From: Bacteroidota bacterium
Lineage (GTDB): Bacteria > Bacteroidota > Bacteroidia > Chitinophagales > Chitinophagaceae
Reading direction: 5' to 3'
NCBI GenBank assembly: GCA_018267615.1
Contig: JAFDYD010000007.1
Coordinates: 1-55,016 of the forward strand
Length of the DNA: 55,016 nucleotides
In this document: positions 17,177 through 26,241 of the stretch, one piece after another
Layout of the letters: every line of letters begins with the position of its first letter
Numbering within the stretch: the stretch's first letter is position 1
Position numbers and translations under genes: made by a program
Notes under the pieces: generated by a model
The model's database searches: none
What the model was told of the DNA's origin: nothing
What the model saw: the letters and a program-made list of their open reading frames with translations, nothing else

Positions 17177-18527
17177 CTTTTTAACCCGGTATCGTCACAT
17201 AGCCCCGTTAGCAGTGTTCAGAATTGCATTCGGGGCTGTACTATTCTATAGTACTGTCCGCTTTATTGCTAAAGGATGGGTCTATGATTTCTATATCAAA
17301 CCAAAATTTCATTTCCCATTTTTTGGGTTTGAATGGCTGCATCCTTTGGAAAGCGGTTATATGTATGCGTTATATGTGATGATGGCGATTGCTGCATTAT
17401 TTATTTGCCTCGGTCTTTTCTACCGGTTAGCCACACCTGTTTTTTTTCTTTGTTTTTGCTACGCAGAGTTATTGGATAAAACTTATTACCTGAATCATTA
17501 TTACCTGGTCACGATTATTTCGTTCCTATTGATATTCGTTCCGGCCAACAGGTATTTTTCGATCGATTTATTACGTGAACCTTCATTGGAAATAACACAG
17601 GTTCCCGCATGGACGATCTGGATATTCAAACTTCAACTTTGCATCATTTATTTTTTTGCAGGATTATCAAAGCTAACCAGCGACTGGCTTCTGCACGCGA
17701 TGCCGCTTAAGATCTGGCTCCTTGCAAAAGCAAACGTTCCTCTGATTGGTCCGCTCCTCGCACAAAGTTGGACAGCATATTTTTTTAGTTGGGCCGGAGC
17801 GCTGTTTGATTTGTCAATCCCTTTTTTGTTATTGAATAAATCGACAAGAACCATAGGCTATTTGCTTGTATTGATTTTTCATTCGCTGACGGCAGTTCTT
17901 TTTCAAATCGGAATGTTTCCTTACCTGATGATCAGCGCCACACTTATTTTCTTTTCGGAAAATTTTCATGTTCTACTCATTAATAAAATAAGATCCTTAT
18001 TCAATGCATCACATGAATCCAGTTCGCGGATTATATTTTTACCGGTTCATCCGAACAGGCAAAAATTGATATTGGGGTTATTGACTGTTTATTTTTTTAT
18101 ACAGTTACTGATGCCTGCCAGGTTCCTTTTATATCCCGGCAAATTATTATGGACGGAAGAAGGTTATCGATTTTCCTGGCGTGTGATGCTGATGGAAAAA
18201 AGCGGGGCGGCATTTTTCTATATCAAAGATCCGGCTAGCGGAAGAAAATTTGAGGTGAATACCGCAAACTTTCTGACAGCATACCAGGAAAGAATGATGG
18301 AGACACAGCCGGACATGATGCTTCAATATGCGCATATCCTGCAACGTGAGTATCAAAAGCAGGGCATACAAAATCCGGAAGTAACCGTGCAGAGTTATGT
18401 TTCGCTCAATGGATCAGGCAGTATGCTCTATATCGACAGCACGGTGAATCTTGCCAATGAAAAAGAAAGCTGGTTCGGGCACAAATCATGGATTCTGCCT
18501 TTTACGGATAAACGAAAATTACGATGA
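17160..18527 (+). CDS. HTTM domain membrane protein
   Basis: A 455-residue protein with several membrane segments in the first 300 residues (for example FRIAFGAVLFYSTV, LYVMMAIAALFICLG, HYYLVTIISFLLIFVP) and a soluble C-terminal domain. The motif DKTYYLNHYYLVTIISFLL and VPANRYFSID are typical of the HTTM family, membrane relatives of vitamin K-dependent gamma-carboxylase. It overlaps the imelysin gene by 17 bases and the receptor gene by 4 (ATGA). Three consecutive ATG codons leave the exact start open by two codons. Its role in this operon is unknown; the constant pairing with imelysin and a TonB receptor suggests metal uptake. Confidence 0.88.
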   Translation: MMMGTNFLTRYRHIAPLAVFRIAFGAVLFYSTVRFIAKGWVYDFYIKPKFHFPFFGFEWLHPLESGYMYALYVMMAIAALFICLGLFYRLATPVFFLCFCYAELLDKTYYLNHYYLVTIISFLLIFVPANRYFSIDLLREPSLEITQVPAWTIWIFKLQLCIIYFFAGLSKLTSDWLLHAMPLKIWLLAKANVPLIGPLLAQSWTAYFFSWAGALFDLSIPFLLLNKSTRTIGYLLVLIFHSLTAVLFQIGMFPYLMISATLIFFSENFHVLLINKIRSLFNASHESSSRIIFLPVHPNRQKLILGLLTVYFFIQLLMPARFLLYPGKLLWTEEGYRFSWRVMLMEKSGAAFFYIKDPASGRKFEVNTANFLTAYQERMMETQPDMMLQYAHILQREYQKQGIQNPEVTVQSYVSLNGSGSMLYIDSTVNLANEKESWFGHKSWILPFTDKRKLR

Positions 18528-20944
18528 AATTTATTTCGACTTTATTATTGCTAGTTTGTTTTTTAGGGGCAAACGCCCAGCGGGTACAGATCTCCGGTAG
18601 TGTTGGTTATGGCAAACAACCTGTCGCCGGCGCATCCGTGTCGTTGCAGCATTCTTCTTATATGACGATTACCGATGAGAACGGAAGATTTATTTTACAA
18701 AATGTTGCACCTGGTGAATACCAATTGGAAGTAAGTTCGGTTGGTTATGTGAAGATCATCAAGAGCATCAAAGTGGAGAACAGCAACCTGCTGATACATG
18801 TACCTCTTTCCACCGATATCAAAACACTCGACAGTGTTACGGTTCAACCCGATGAAAAAATAAATTCAGGATTTACACGACTGCACGATGTTGAAGGAAC
18901 ATCAATCTATGCTGGAAAAAAAACAGAAGTAGTTGTGATGAAAGATGTAATCGCCAACAAAGCCACTAACAATAGCAGGCAGGTATATGCGAAAGTTGCG
19001 GGATTAAATATTTGGGAGAATGATGGTGCAGGAATACAACTTGCTATTGGTGGGAGAGGACTCAGCCCCAATCGTGTTTCGAATTTCAACACAAGACAGA
19101 ACGGGTATGATATCAGCGCAGATGCATTGGGATATCCCGAAAGTTATTACACGCCACCGGTAGAAGCAATCGAGCGTATTGAAATTGTTCGCGGCGCTGC
19201 TTCTCTTCAATATGGAACGCAATTCGGTGGTATGATCAATTTCAGAATGAATCGCGGAGTGGATACAGAAAAATTTTCCATCACGACAAGACTCACCGGT
19301 GGTTCATGGAATTTTATAAATACATCAACCAGTATCGGCGGCACCGTAAACAAATTGAATTACTATGCATTTTACCAACATAAATCCGGCGACGGCTGGA
19401 GGCCAAATGCAGAATTCAATACCAACACCGCTTACGCTTCCGCAATATATAATCTGAATGAAAGATTATCTCTCACGTTGCAATACACGTATATGGATTA
19501 TCTCGAGCATCAGCCAGGTGGATTAACGGACGCTGATTTCGCAAAAGATCCGCGTCAATCGGTTCGCGCGAGAAACTGGTTCAAGGTCAAATGGAATTTA
19601 GGTGCGGCTTCGCTGGATTATCATCTCGGCCGCCAACTTGTATTTAACACCAGATTTTTTGGATTGCAGGCGTACCGGGATGCGCTGGGTTTGCTGACGT
19701 TTATCAATCGTGCAGATGACGGATCAGACAGAAATCTTTATAAGGACCATTACAATAATTGGGGAAATGAAAGCAGGCTACTATATCAATATCATATTGG
19801 AAACACTTCTTCAACGGCGCTTATTGGTTTCCGTTATTATAGTGGCCACACACATCGGCAGCAGGGCTATGGGAATAATGGATCGGGTGGTACAACGGAT
19901 GATTTTAATTTCAAACCAAAAGATTCGCTGCGCTATTCAGATTATAAATTCCCCAATCACAATACCGCGATCTTCGCAGAAAATATATTTCGCGTAACAA
20001 GCAGACTAAACATTATTCCCGGAATTCGTTTTGAAACCATCACCACCAAAGCAGATGGCAATTATACCAATGCAATCTATGATCTTTCCGGGAATCCCAT
20101 CAACCCGCAAAAGATCACAGACCATATTGAAAATACGCGCCATTTCTTATTGGGAGGAATTGGAGTTACTTATAATATCACGCTGCCGATTCAACTGTAT
20201 GCTAATTTTTCACAGAATTATAAGGCGATTAATTTTAATGACTTGCGTACACTGAATCCGAATCTTCGTGTCGATAGCGCCTTACATGATGAAAAGGGAT
20301 ATTCTGCTGATATCGGCATTCGTAAAAGCACCGGTATTTTTAATTTCGATGCAAGTTTTTTCCTGATCAACTACGATAATAAGATCGGGAATATTCTTTC
20401 TTATGATACGAGCACTTTTCTAATCTATAATTTGCGCACCAACGTGGCGCGCTCGGTGCATATCGGATTTGAAACCTATGCAGAAGTGGATATCTGGAAA
20501 TGGATATATGGTGTGAAATCCAAAACGGGTCTCGCCATTTTTTCAAATTTTTCTTTGATCAATGCAAAATATGTTGATAGCAAGGATCCGTCTATTGAAA
20601 ATAATAAAGTCGAATTCGTTCCGGATATTATTTTCAAAACCGGACTTGCTTTTCGCAAACCGAAATGGTCAGTTACTTATCAATTCTCATATACTGGCAA
20701 ACAATTTTCAGATGCAACAAACGCCACTTACACCGACAACGCAATCGATGGAATTGTTCCTGCCTACAGCATTATGGATATTTCTGCGGAATATAGATTG
20801 AATAAGCATTTTAGTTTTTTTGGTTCAATCAACAACCTCGCAAATGAAAAATATTTTACACGAAGAGCCGACAGTTATCCCGGTCCCGGTATTGTTCCTT
20901 CCGATGCAAGAGGATTTTATTTGACGTTGCAAGCCAGGTTTTAA
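18524..20944 (+). CDS. TonB-dependent receptor, siderophore/iron-citrate type
   Basis: An 806-residue outer-membrane receptor. Signal peptide 1-18 (ending GANAQ), a carboxypeptidase-regulatory-like domain at about 22-95 (GKQPVAGASVSL, TDENGRFIL, GEYQLEVSSVGY), a plug at about 110-240 with AIGGRGLSPNR and IERIEIVRGAASLQYGTQFGG, then a beta-barrel ending in an aromatic residue (LQARF). It looks FecA-like rather than SusC-like: no SusD partner is present and length is short. It is the last gene of the operon, translationally coupled to HTTM by an ATGA overlap. Confidence 0.93.
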   Translation: MKFISTLLLLVCFLGANAQRVQISGSVGYGKQPVAGASVSLQHSSYMTITDENGRFILQNVAPGEYQLEVSSVGYVKIIKSIKVENSNLLIHVPLSTDIKTLDSVTVQPDEKINSGFTRLHDVEGTSIYAGKKTEVVVMKDVIANKATNNSRQVYAKVAGLNIWENDGAGIQLAIGGRGLSPNRVSNFNTRQNGYDISADALGYPESYYTPPVEAIERIEIVRGAASLQYGTQFGGMINFRMNRGVDTEKFSITTRLTGGSWNFINTSTSIGGTVNKLNYYAFYQHKSGDGWRPNAEFNTNTAYASAIYNLNERLSLTLQYTYMDYLEHQPGGLTDADFAKDPRQSVRARNWFKVKWNLGAASLDYHLGRQLVFNTRFFGLQAYRDALGLLTFINRADDGSDRNLYKDHYNNWGNESRLLYQYHIGNTSSTALIGFRYYSGHTHRQQGYGNNGSGGTTDDFNFKPKDSLRYSDYKFPNHNTAIFAENIFRVTSRLNIIPGIRFETITTKADGNYTNAIYDLSGNPINPQKITDHIENTRHFLLGGIGVTYNITLPIQLYANFSQNYKAINFNDLRTLNPNLRVDSALHDEKGYSADIGIRKSTGIFNFDASFFLINYDNKIGNILSYDTSTFLIYNLRTNVARSVHIGFETYAEVDIWKWIYGVKSKTGLAIFSNFSLINAKYVDSKDPSIENNKVEFVPDIIFKTGLAFRKPKWSVTYQFSYTGKQFSDATNATYTDNAIDGIVPAYSIMDISAEYRLNKHFSFFGSINNLANEKYFTRRADSYPGPGIVPSDARGFYLTLQARF

Positions 20945-20945
20945 A

Positions 20946-21045
20946 TCTTTTTCTTTGCGGCTTTGCGCCTTAGCGTGAAAATTTCACTCTCGAATACTCG
21001 GGAGGCTAATTTTCACGCAAAGACGCAGGGGCGCACAGAAAAAGA
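20946..21045. repeat. inverted repeat, 'GCGCAAAG' family with conserved loop
   Basis: The arms TCTTTTTCTTTGCGGCTTTG and the complement ending GGGCGCACAGAAAAAGA flank a loop with CGAATACTCGGGAGG, nearly the loop of the element at 1826-1917. It follows the receptor stop by 1 base. Confidence 0.8.
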
Positions 21046-21141
21046 TTTTTAAATTTCGTTCTTTCGGAATTAAATTTTTTGCAACGATCCATTTTTCTCT
21101 CACTTCTTATTATTTTTATCATTCATAAATCAAAATAATAA

Positions 21142-22113
21142 ATGCAATACAGAACTTTTGGTCGCACTGGCTGGGAAGTAAGTGAAATAGGATATGGCAT
21201 GTGGGGAATGGCGGGTTGGACCGGCTCCGAAGAAAATGAAATCAAAATCGCATTGGATCGATCAGTAGAATTAGGTTGTAATTTTTTTGACACGGCCTGG
21301 GCTTATGGAAATGGTTTGAGTGAAAAAATTTTAAATGATTTGTTGAAGCGGCATAAGAACAAACGCCTTTATGTTGCGACAAAAATCCCTCCCAAAAATC
21401 GCAAGTGGCCATCAAAACGCGGTTTCACACTCGATGAAGTTTTTCCTGCAGATTATATCGTTGAATACACGGAAAAAAGTTTGAAGAATCTCGGAGTAGA
21501 TTCAATCGACCTGCAACAGTTTCATGTTTGGGAAGATAGCTGGGCCGCAAATGATGAATGGAAAGAAGCAACTACAAAGTTGACGAAACAAGGCAAAGTA
21601 CGTGCATGGGGTGTTAGCGTGAACAGGTGGGAGCCGGATAATTGTTTGCATACATTGCGAACAGGTTTGATTGATGGTGTGCAGGTGATCTATAATATTT
21701 TTGACCAGGCACCGGAGGATAATTTATTTCCGCTGTGCAGAGAATTAAAAATCGGAATCATCGCGCGCGTTCCATTTGATGAAGGCACATTGACCGGTAC
21801 TTTCACGAAGTCTACTACATTCCCCGCGAATGATTGGCGTGCTTCTTATTTTGTTCCTGAAAATTTAAAATCAAGCGTTGATCATGCAGATGCCTTGAAG
21901 CCATTGATACCGACAGGAATGTCGATGCCAGAAATGGCGCTGCGATTTATTTTAGCGAATCCCGATGTTGCTACAACGATCCCGGGTATGCGAAAATTAA
22001 AAAACGTTGAAATCAATATGGCTAGTAGTGATGGCAAAGCACTGCGGGAATCTTTGTTGAGAGAATTGAAACATCATCGTTGGGATCGTGAGCCAACAGC
22101 ATGGTCGCAATAG
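21142..22113 (+). CDS. aldo/keto reductase
   Basis: A 323-residue NADPH-dependent TIM-barrel reductase. The catalytic tetrad is visible: Asp50 and Tyr55 (FFDTAWAYG), Lys81 (ATKIPP) and His128 (QQFHVWED). The C-terminal cofactor region has TIPGMRKLKNVEINM. It resembles the L-glyceraldehyde-3-phosphate/YajO-type branch acting on small aldehydes or sugars, but the substrate is unknown. The start at 21142 aligns with the family (MQYRTFGRTGWEVSEIG). It is preceded and followed by inverted repeats. Confidence 0.92.
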   Translation: MQYRTFGRTGWEVSEIGYGMWGMAGWTGSEENEIKIALDRSVELGCNFFDTAWAYGNGLSEKILNDLLKRHKNKRLYVATKIPPKNRKWPSKRGFTLDEVFPADYIVEYTEKSLKNLGVDSIDLQQFHVWEDSWAANDEWKEATTKLTKQGKVRAWGVSVNRWEPDNCLHTLRTGLIDGVQVIYNIFDQAPEDNLFPLCRELKIGIIARVPFDEGTLTGTFTKSTTFPANDWRASYFVPENLKSSVDHADALKPLIPTGMSMPEMALRFILANPDVATTIPGMRKLKNVEINMASSDGKALRESLLRELKHHRWDREPTAWSQ

Positions 22114-22138
22114 GGAGAGATTTCGCATTGAATTTTTA

Positions 22139-22243
22139 GACGTGAGACGTGAAACGTCAGACGTGAGAAGTTGATGAACAAGTTTTTATTTTTATCTGAA
22201 GTCAGATATAGTAGGTCTCACGTTTCACGTCTGACGTCTCACG
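22139..22243. repeat. inverted repeat, 'GACGTGAGACGTGAAACG' family
   Basis: The left arm GACGTGAGACGTGAAACGTC and right arm CACGTTTCACGTCTGACGTC pair imperfectly, because the ACGTGA/ACGTCAG units come in a different order on the two sides. The 48-base spacer has no structure seen. It is the only member of its family in the window. Confidence 0.8.
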
Positions 22244-22274
22244 ACTCGACAATCATTTCAAAAAAAATATTTCT

Positions 22275-22730
22275 ATGTCGTATACATCACTGATCAACGT
22301 CATTCAGCAAATCATCGAAGAGTCGGAAAAGCTGATGCCGGAGTATATGCAAAATGAAGATGATAAAAGAATAGCGAATGGGAATTGTGCCGTTTGTATT
22401 ATTGATCCACATGGAGGTATTCATGGAAGAATTTTCGGGACAAATAAAATAAGAAACCGCGAAGCATTTCGAGTTGCGTGGACAAAAGCCAGCCAGGTTT
22501 ATATTACCGGAATGAAAACGGGTGATTATGAAAAGCTCGCATTCAACAATGAGATCGATGAAAGAAAATTTGGAATAGAACGTCCCGACTATATCGGATG
22601 GCAGGGTGGGCAACCCATTACATTAAAAGACGGAACTATTCTATCAGTAGGTTTCAGCGGATTCAGGGGAATTGTTGATTTGGAGATTATCGTTCGTGCA
22701 CTTGATATAGTCAATCGGAAAAACGCTTGA
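22275..22730 (+). CDS. GlcG/HbpS-like (DUF336) protein
   Basis: A 151-residue cytoplasmic protein. The pattern CAVCIIDPHGGIHGR near residue 40, AWTKASQVYITG, GWQGGQPITLKDGTILSVGFSG and the final helix matches the GlcG/HbpS fold, whose members bind haem or small corrinoid/cobalamin-like ligands or act as adducts in propanediol and glycolate pathways. Sequence identity is low, so the family call is moderate. No pathway genes are next to it. It converges with the minus-strand hypothetical gene at 22758-23402. Confidence 0.65.
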   Translation: MSYTSLINVIQQIIEESEKLMPEYMQNEDDKRIANGNCAVCIIDPHGGIHGRIFGTNKIRNREAFRVAWTKASQVYITGMKTGDYEKLAFNNEIDERKFGIERPDYIGWQGGQPITLKDGTILSVGFSGFRGIVDLEIIVRALDIVNRKNA

Positions 22731-22757
22731 TCATAAAATCAAGATAATTACTATTTA

Positions 22758-23402
22758 TTATCCTGCTGCTGATTGACGAATAAAAATAAGTTTTTGTCCG
22801 TCAAATTTAAATTCCCACGAAATGGAATACTCGCCGCAGTATTCATCTTCTGAATTCCCTGTTTTGCTTTGAAAATTGCCATTTGTATTTCGGCCGTAGG
22901 TAAACAGTATCGTATTTTCTTCTACGACAATTATTTCGTATTGCATATAACAAGGCTGCGTTTTCTTTAGCGTTTCAAAATTAATTGTGTCCTTTCGTTG
23001 AAGCCCAGTCGGATTTAAATAGTCAAAGAGTTTTCTGAATTCGCCCCACTTAAGCCCCGTGGAGATGGTACTAAAATATTGGTCGAATAACTTTTTTGAG
23101 AGCAGATTATTGTTCCTGGATTTTGCATGTTCAAAAGCTGTATCAGTTATGAAAGGGCTGAATACTTCGTCCGAAATAGGAAAGGTAAAAATCGATTCAA
23201 TCCTGCTTTTGTCGTTCGAAGCAATTGTTTGGCCGAGATTTTTTATTGCCAATATTAATCGTCGACGTTCGCCGTCCGAAGTATCGTTTTGTTTTCTTAG
23301 AATAGTGTGCGCCGAATCTTTCACGCGCAAAATTTCAGCGAGAGAGATGGTAGCCATTTTATTCGTCGCTGCCAGTAAAAGTATGAGCGGGACTAATTTC
23401 AC
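22758..23402 (-). CDS. hypothetical secreted protein
   Basis: A 214-residue protein that I do not recognise. A hydrophobic N-terminus (MKLVPLILLLAATNKMATIS) suggests a signal peptide. The middle is helical and charged; the C-terminal 70 residues look beta-rich (YEIIVVEENTILFTYG, YSISWEFKFDGQKLIFI), as in DUF4348-like proteins of Bacteroidota, but this resemblance is weak. It converges with the GlcG/HbpS-like gene and is 246 bases from the divergent outer-membrane protein gene. Confidence 0.7.
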   Translation of the reverse strand: MKLVPLILLLAATNKMATISLAEILRVKDSAHTILRKQNDTSDGERRRLILAIKNLGQTIASNDKSRIESIFTFPISDEVFSPFITDTAFEHAKSRNNNLLSKKLFDQYFSTISTGLKWGEFRKLFDYLNPTGLQRKDTINFETLKKTQPCYMQYEIIVVEENTILFTYGRNTNGNFQSKTGNSEDEYCGEYSISWEFKFDGQKLIFIRQSAAG

Positions 23403-23648
23403 TCTTCGGGCTGTTTGAGGTTTGAGTTTGCCAATTCAAAATACATTTTTTCTTTTTTCAAAATGCCAAAATCATCGAAGTGTATCAAAACCGTACACAT
23501 TTATTTTTGCATTCCTACATTTGAAATAACCGTACCTTTATTTTTACCAATTACAATCCAATCTCTCCCTCTATCCAATTTTAGGTTTTTATTTCAATAA
23601 ATGATTTCAAAATTCGTTTTCTGATCTTCAAAAACCCAAGCTGATTGT

Positions 23649-26111
23649 ATGAGAGTTTTAACCCTCGTTTTTTTATTGCAGATTTTTGTTTCCTTCTCCT
23701 TCGGCCAGGCCAACAATGGAAAAATAAAAGGCTTGGTAAAAGACGCTACGGGAAAATCTCTAGATGCAGTCACCGTATCTCTCCTTAAAGGCGCTGATTC
23801 TTCGGTTTCGTCGGTTACTACTTCGGATAAAGCGGGTACTTTCTTGTTTGAAAATGTTCCTTTTGGTAAATATATATTGTCAGTGACCCATGTCGGTTTT
23901 AGCGCTTTGTATAAACCGCTTGAACTAAATGCCAGTCACGCTTCTCTCGCACTTCGTGATATTTCTCTCGCATCTTCTGAAACTTCACTTGGGCAAGTAA
24001 CGGTGGTGGGTAAGCGCCCTTTGATAGAAAATAAAATTGACAAGACGGTCGTGAATGTGGATGCGTCGCCATCGAATGGTGGATTGAATGCGCTTGAAGT
24101 ACTGGAGAAATCTCCGGGCGTTACCGTCGATAACGATGGCAATGTAAGTCTGAAGGGTAAAGCGGGTGTTATAATTATGATCGATGGCAAGCCAACTTAC
24201 CTAAATGCTGCCGACCTGGCGAATTATTTAAAAAATATGCAGTCAAACCAGATCGACCAGATAGAGATCATGAGCCAGCCACCTGCAAAATATGATGCGG
24301 CCGGAAATTCAGGAGTTATCAATCTCATCACGAAAAAAAACCGCAACAACGGATTTAATGGATCGATTACCACGAATGCAATCGTTGCGATATATTTTAA
24401 GAACACAAATAATTTCACATTCAATTGGCGCCAGGGCCGCACAAATATTTATGGTAACTATGGATATGCATATTGGGAAGGATTCAACGAGGGCAATCTC
24501 ACCAAGAGCCTGAGGGAAAATTCGAATGAATTATTTAACAGGTACACAGAACAAAATACATTTGGAAGATATTCCGATCGTGGACACAGTTGGCGAGCAG
24601 GAATTGATTTTTTTGCCGATAAGAAAACCACGATCGGATTTTCAGTTAACGGTAACTACGATAAGGAACAATTCACATCAAAATCACGCGCTGATTTTTA
24701 CGATAGCTTGCACAATTTTGTTCAATATAATATTGCAGAATCGCAAAATAAAACGCCGCAACTTCGCGTCGGATTCAATGGAAATTTTTTGCGTAAGCTA
24801 GATGAAAAAGGAAGTGAGATTTCCGTTGATGCCGATTATATCTATTATAATACAAAAGGAACTGCTTATTCCAATAATTATCTATACAACGCCGATAAAG
24901 TTCCGTCGGAAGATCCTTATTTGTTGAATGGATTGCTTCCATCGAAAATAGATATCTACAGTCTGAAAAGTGACTATAAAAAAATAGTATCACCGGATAT
25001 CACGCTGGAAGCAGGTATTAAAACAAGTTTTGTGAAAACAGATAACGATGCGGCATATACGTTGTACAACAGCGCGAATCAAAAATGGGAAACGGATACA
25101 TCGATCAGCAATCACTTTATCTATACGGAGAATATCAATGCGGCTTATGTAAACTGGTCGCAAAAGATCAAGAAATTTTCCATGCAGCTCGGATTGCGTA
25201 CCGAACAAACAAATGCAACCGGAGATCAGACCGTCAAGAGCGTGAGTTTTAAAAAGAATTATATCCAACTTTTCCCGACAGCTTATTTTACTTATAAGCC
25301 GAATGATAATAACACGTTCGGATTATCTTTTGGACGAAGGATTGAAAGACCCGATTATCAAAGTCTGAATCCTTTCCGTTGGCAGTTGGACAGGTATACT
25401 TACCAGGTAGGTAACCCCAATCTACAACCGCAGTTCAGTAATAATATTGAAGTAAGCTGGAATTATAAGGGACAGTTGAATATCAGTGCCAACTATACAA
25501 AGACTACCGATATCATCAGTGACGTACTCATCACCGTTAGAGAGCCGTTAGATTCTAACTATACTACCTATCAAACAAGTCAGAATGTAGCTTCTCTCAG
25601 GAATATCGGTCTCTCTATCAACTATAGCAAGCAATTGACCAAGTCGTGGATGATGAATGCTTTTTTCAATGTTTATAATAATCATTATCTCGGTGTGATC
25701 GATAGCACCAATATTGATGTATCGTTTGTTTCTTTTAATGCAAACTTCAATACGCAGTATTCTTTCAAAAAAGGATGGGTTGCGGAGTTGAGCGGATTCT
25801 ATTATGCGAAAGATTATATCAGCGGAGCATTGCTTGCAGACGGGCGTGGCATGTTCTCATTATCGGGATCGAAACAGGTACTGAGTGGCAAAGGCTCGAT
25901 TAAATTAAGTTTGCGCGATCCTTTTTACCTGATGAGTTTTACCGGCAATACAAACCTGAATAAAGGAATTACACGAAGTCATTTTGTGTGGGATAACCGA
26001 AGAATCATTCTCACATTAGTATATCGTTTCGGAAAAAATAATAATCAACCTCAAGGCCGTCGGGCAAACGTGGACGAAACGAACAGGGTAGGCGGACACG
26101 GACAGCAATAA
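23649..26111 (+). CDS. outer-membrane beta-barrel family protein
   Basis: An 820-residue outer-membrane protein related to TonB-dependent receptors. Signal peptide 1-20 (ending SFGQA), carboxypeptidase-regulatory-like domain at about 23-110 (GKIKGLVKDATGKSLDAVTV, FENVPFGKYILSVTHVGF), a plug (GNVSLKGKAGVIIMIDGKPTY, IEIMSQPPAKYDAAGNSGVI) and a long barrel. The plug wording with IDGKPT and PPAKYDAAG is typical of the OMP_b-brl_3 subgroup, whose ligands are mostly unknown. No SusD-like or transport partner is adjacent. The C-terminal end is Arg/Gln-rich rather than aromatic (QGRRANVDETNRVGGHGQQ), an extension past the barrel. Confidence 0.92.
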   Translation: MRVLTLVFLLQIFVSFSFGQANNGKIKGLVKDATGKSLDAVTVSLLKGADSSVSSVTTSDKAGTFLFENVPFGKYILSVTHVGFSALYKPLELNASHASLALRDISLASSETSLGQVTVVGKRPLIENKIDKTVVNVDASPSNGGLNALEVLEKSPGVTVDNDGNVSLKGKAGVIIMIDGKPTYLNAADLANYLKNMQSNQIDQIEIMSQPPAKYDAAGNSGVINLITKKNRNNGFNGSITTNAIVAIYFKNTNNFTFNWRQGRTNIYGNYGYAYWEGFNEGNLTKSLRENSNELFNRYTEQNTFGRYSDRGHSWRAGIDFFADKKTTIGFSVNGNYDKEQFTSKSRADFYDSLHNFVQYNIAESQNKTPQLRVGFNGNFLRKLDEKGSEISVDADYIYYNTKGTAYSNNYLYNADKVPSEDPYLLNGLLPSKIDIYSLKSDYKKIVSPDITLEAGIKTSFVKTDNDAAYTLYNSANQKWETDTSISNHFIYTENINAAYVNWSQKIKKFSMQLGLRTEQTNATGDQTVKSVSFKKNYIQLFPTAYFTYKPNDNNTFGLSFGRRIERPDYQSLNPFRWQLDRYTYQVGNPNLQPQFSNNIEVSWNYKGQLNISANYTKTTDIISDVLITVREPLDSNYTTYQTSQNVASLRNIGLSINYSKQLTKSWMMNAFFNVYNNHYLGVIDSTNIDVSFVSFNANFNTQYSFKKGWVAELSGFYYAKDYISGALLADGRGMFSLSGSKQVLSGKGSIKLSLRDPFYLMSFTGNTNLNKGITRSHFVWDNRRIILTLVYRFGKNNNQPQGRRANVDETNRVGGHGQQ

Positions 26112-26121
26112 ATAATTCCCG

Positions 26122-26197
26122 AAAGATAAGAGCGAAGAAACAGAGCGGGGAGCGGATAATCCTCCGCTCCCCGCTCTGTTTCTTCGCTCTTATCTTT
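26122..26197. repeat. near-perfect inverted repeat, 'GAGCGAAGAAACAGAGCGG' family
   Basis: The left arm AAAGATAAGAGCGAAGAAAC pairs with a right arm ending TTTCTTCGCTCTTATCTTT, about 34 bases each. Same family as 2726, 36283 and 41265 but with GCGAAG where others have GTGGAG; both arms changed together, so pairing is kept. Confidence 0.9.
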
Positions 26198-26241
26198 TTG
26201 TTGCTAGGAAAAATGTACCTTCCAATCCCAAAAAACATAAA

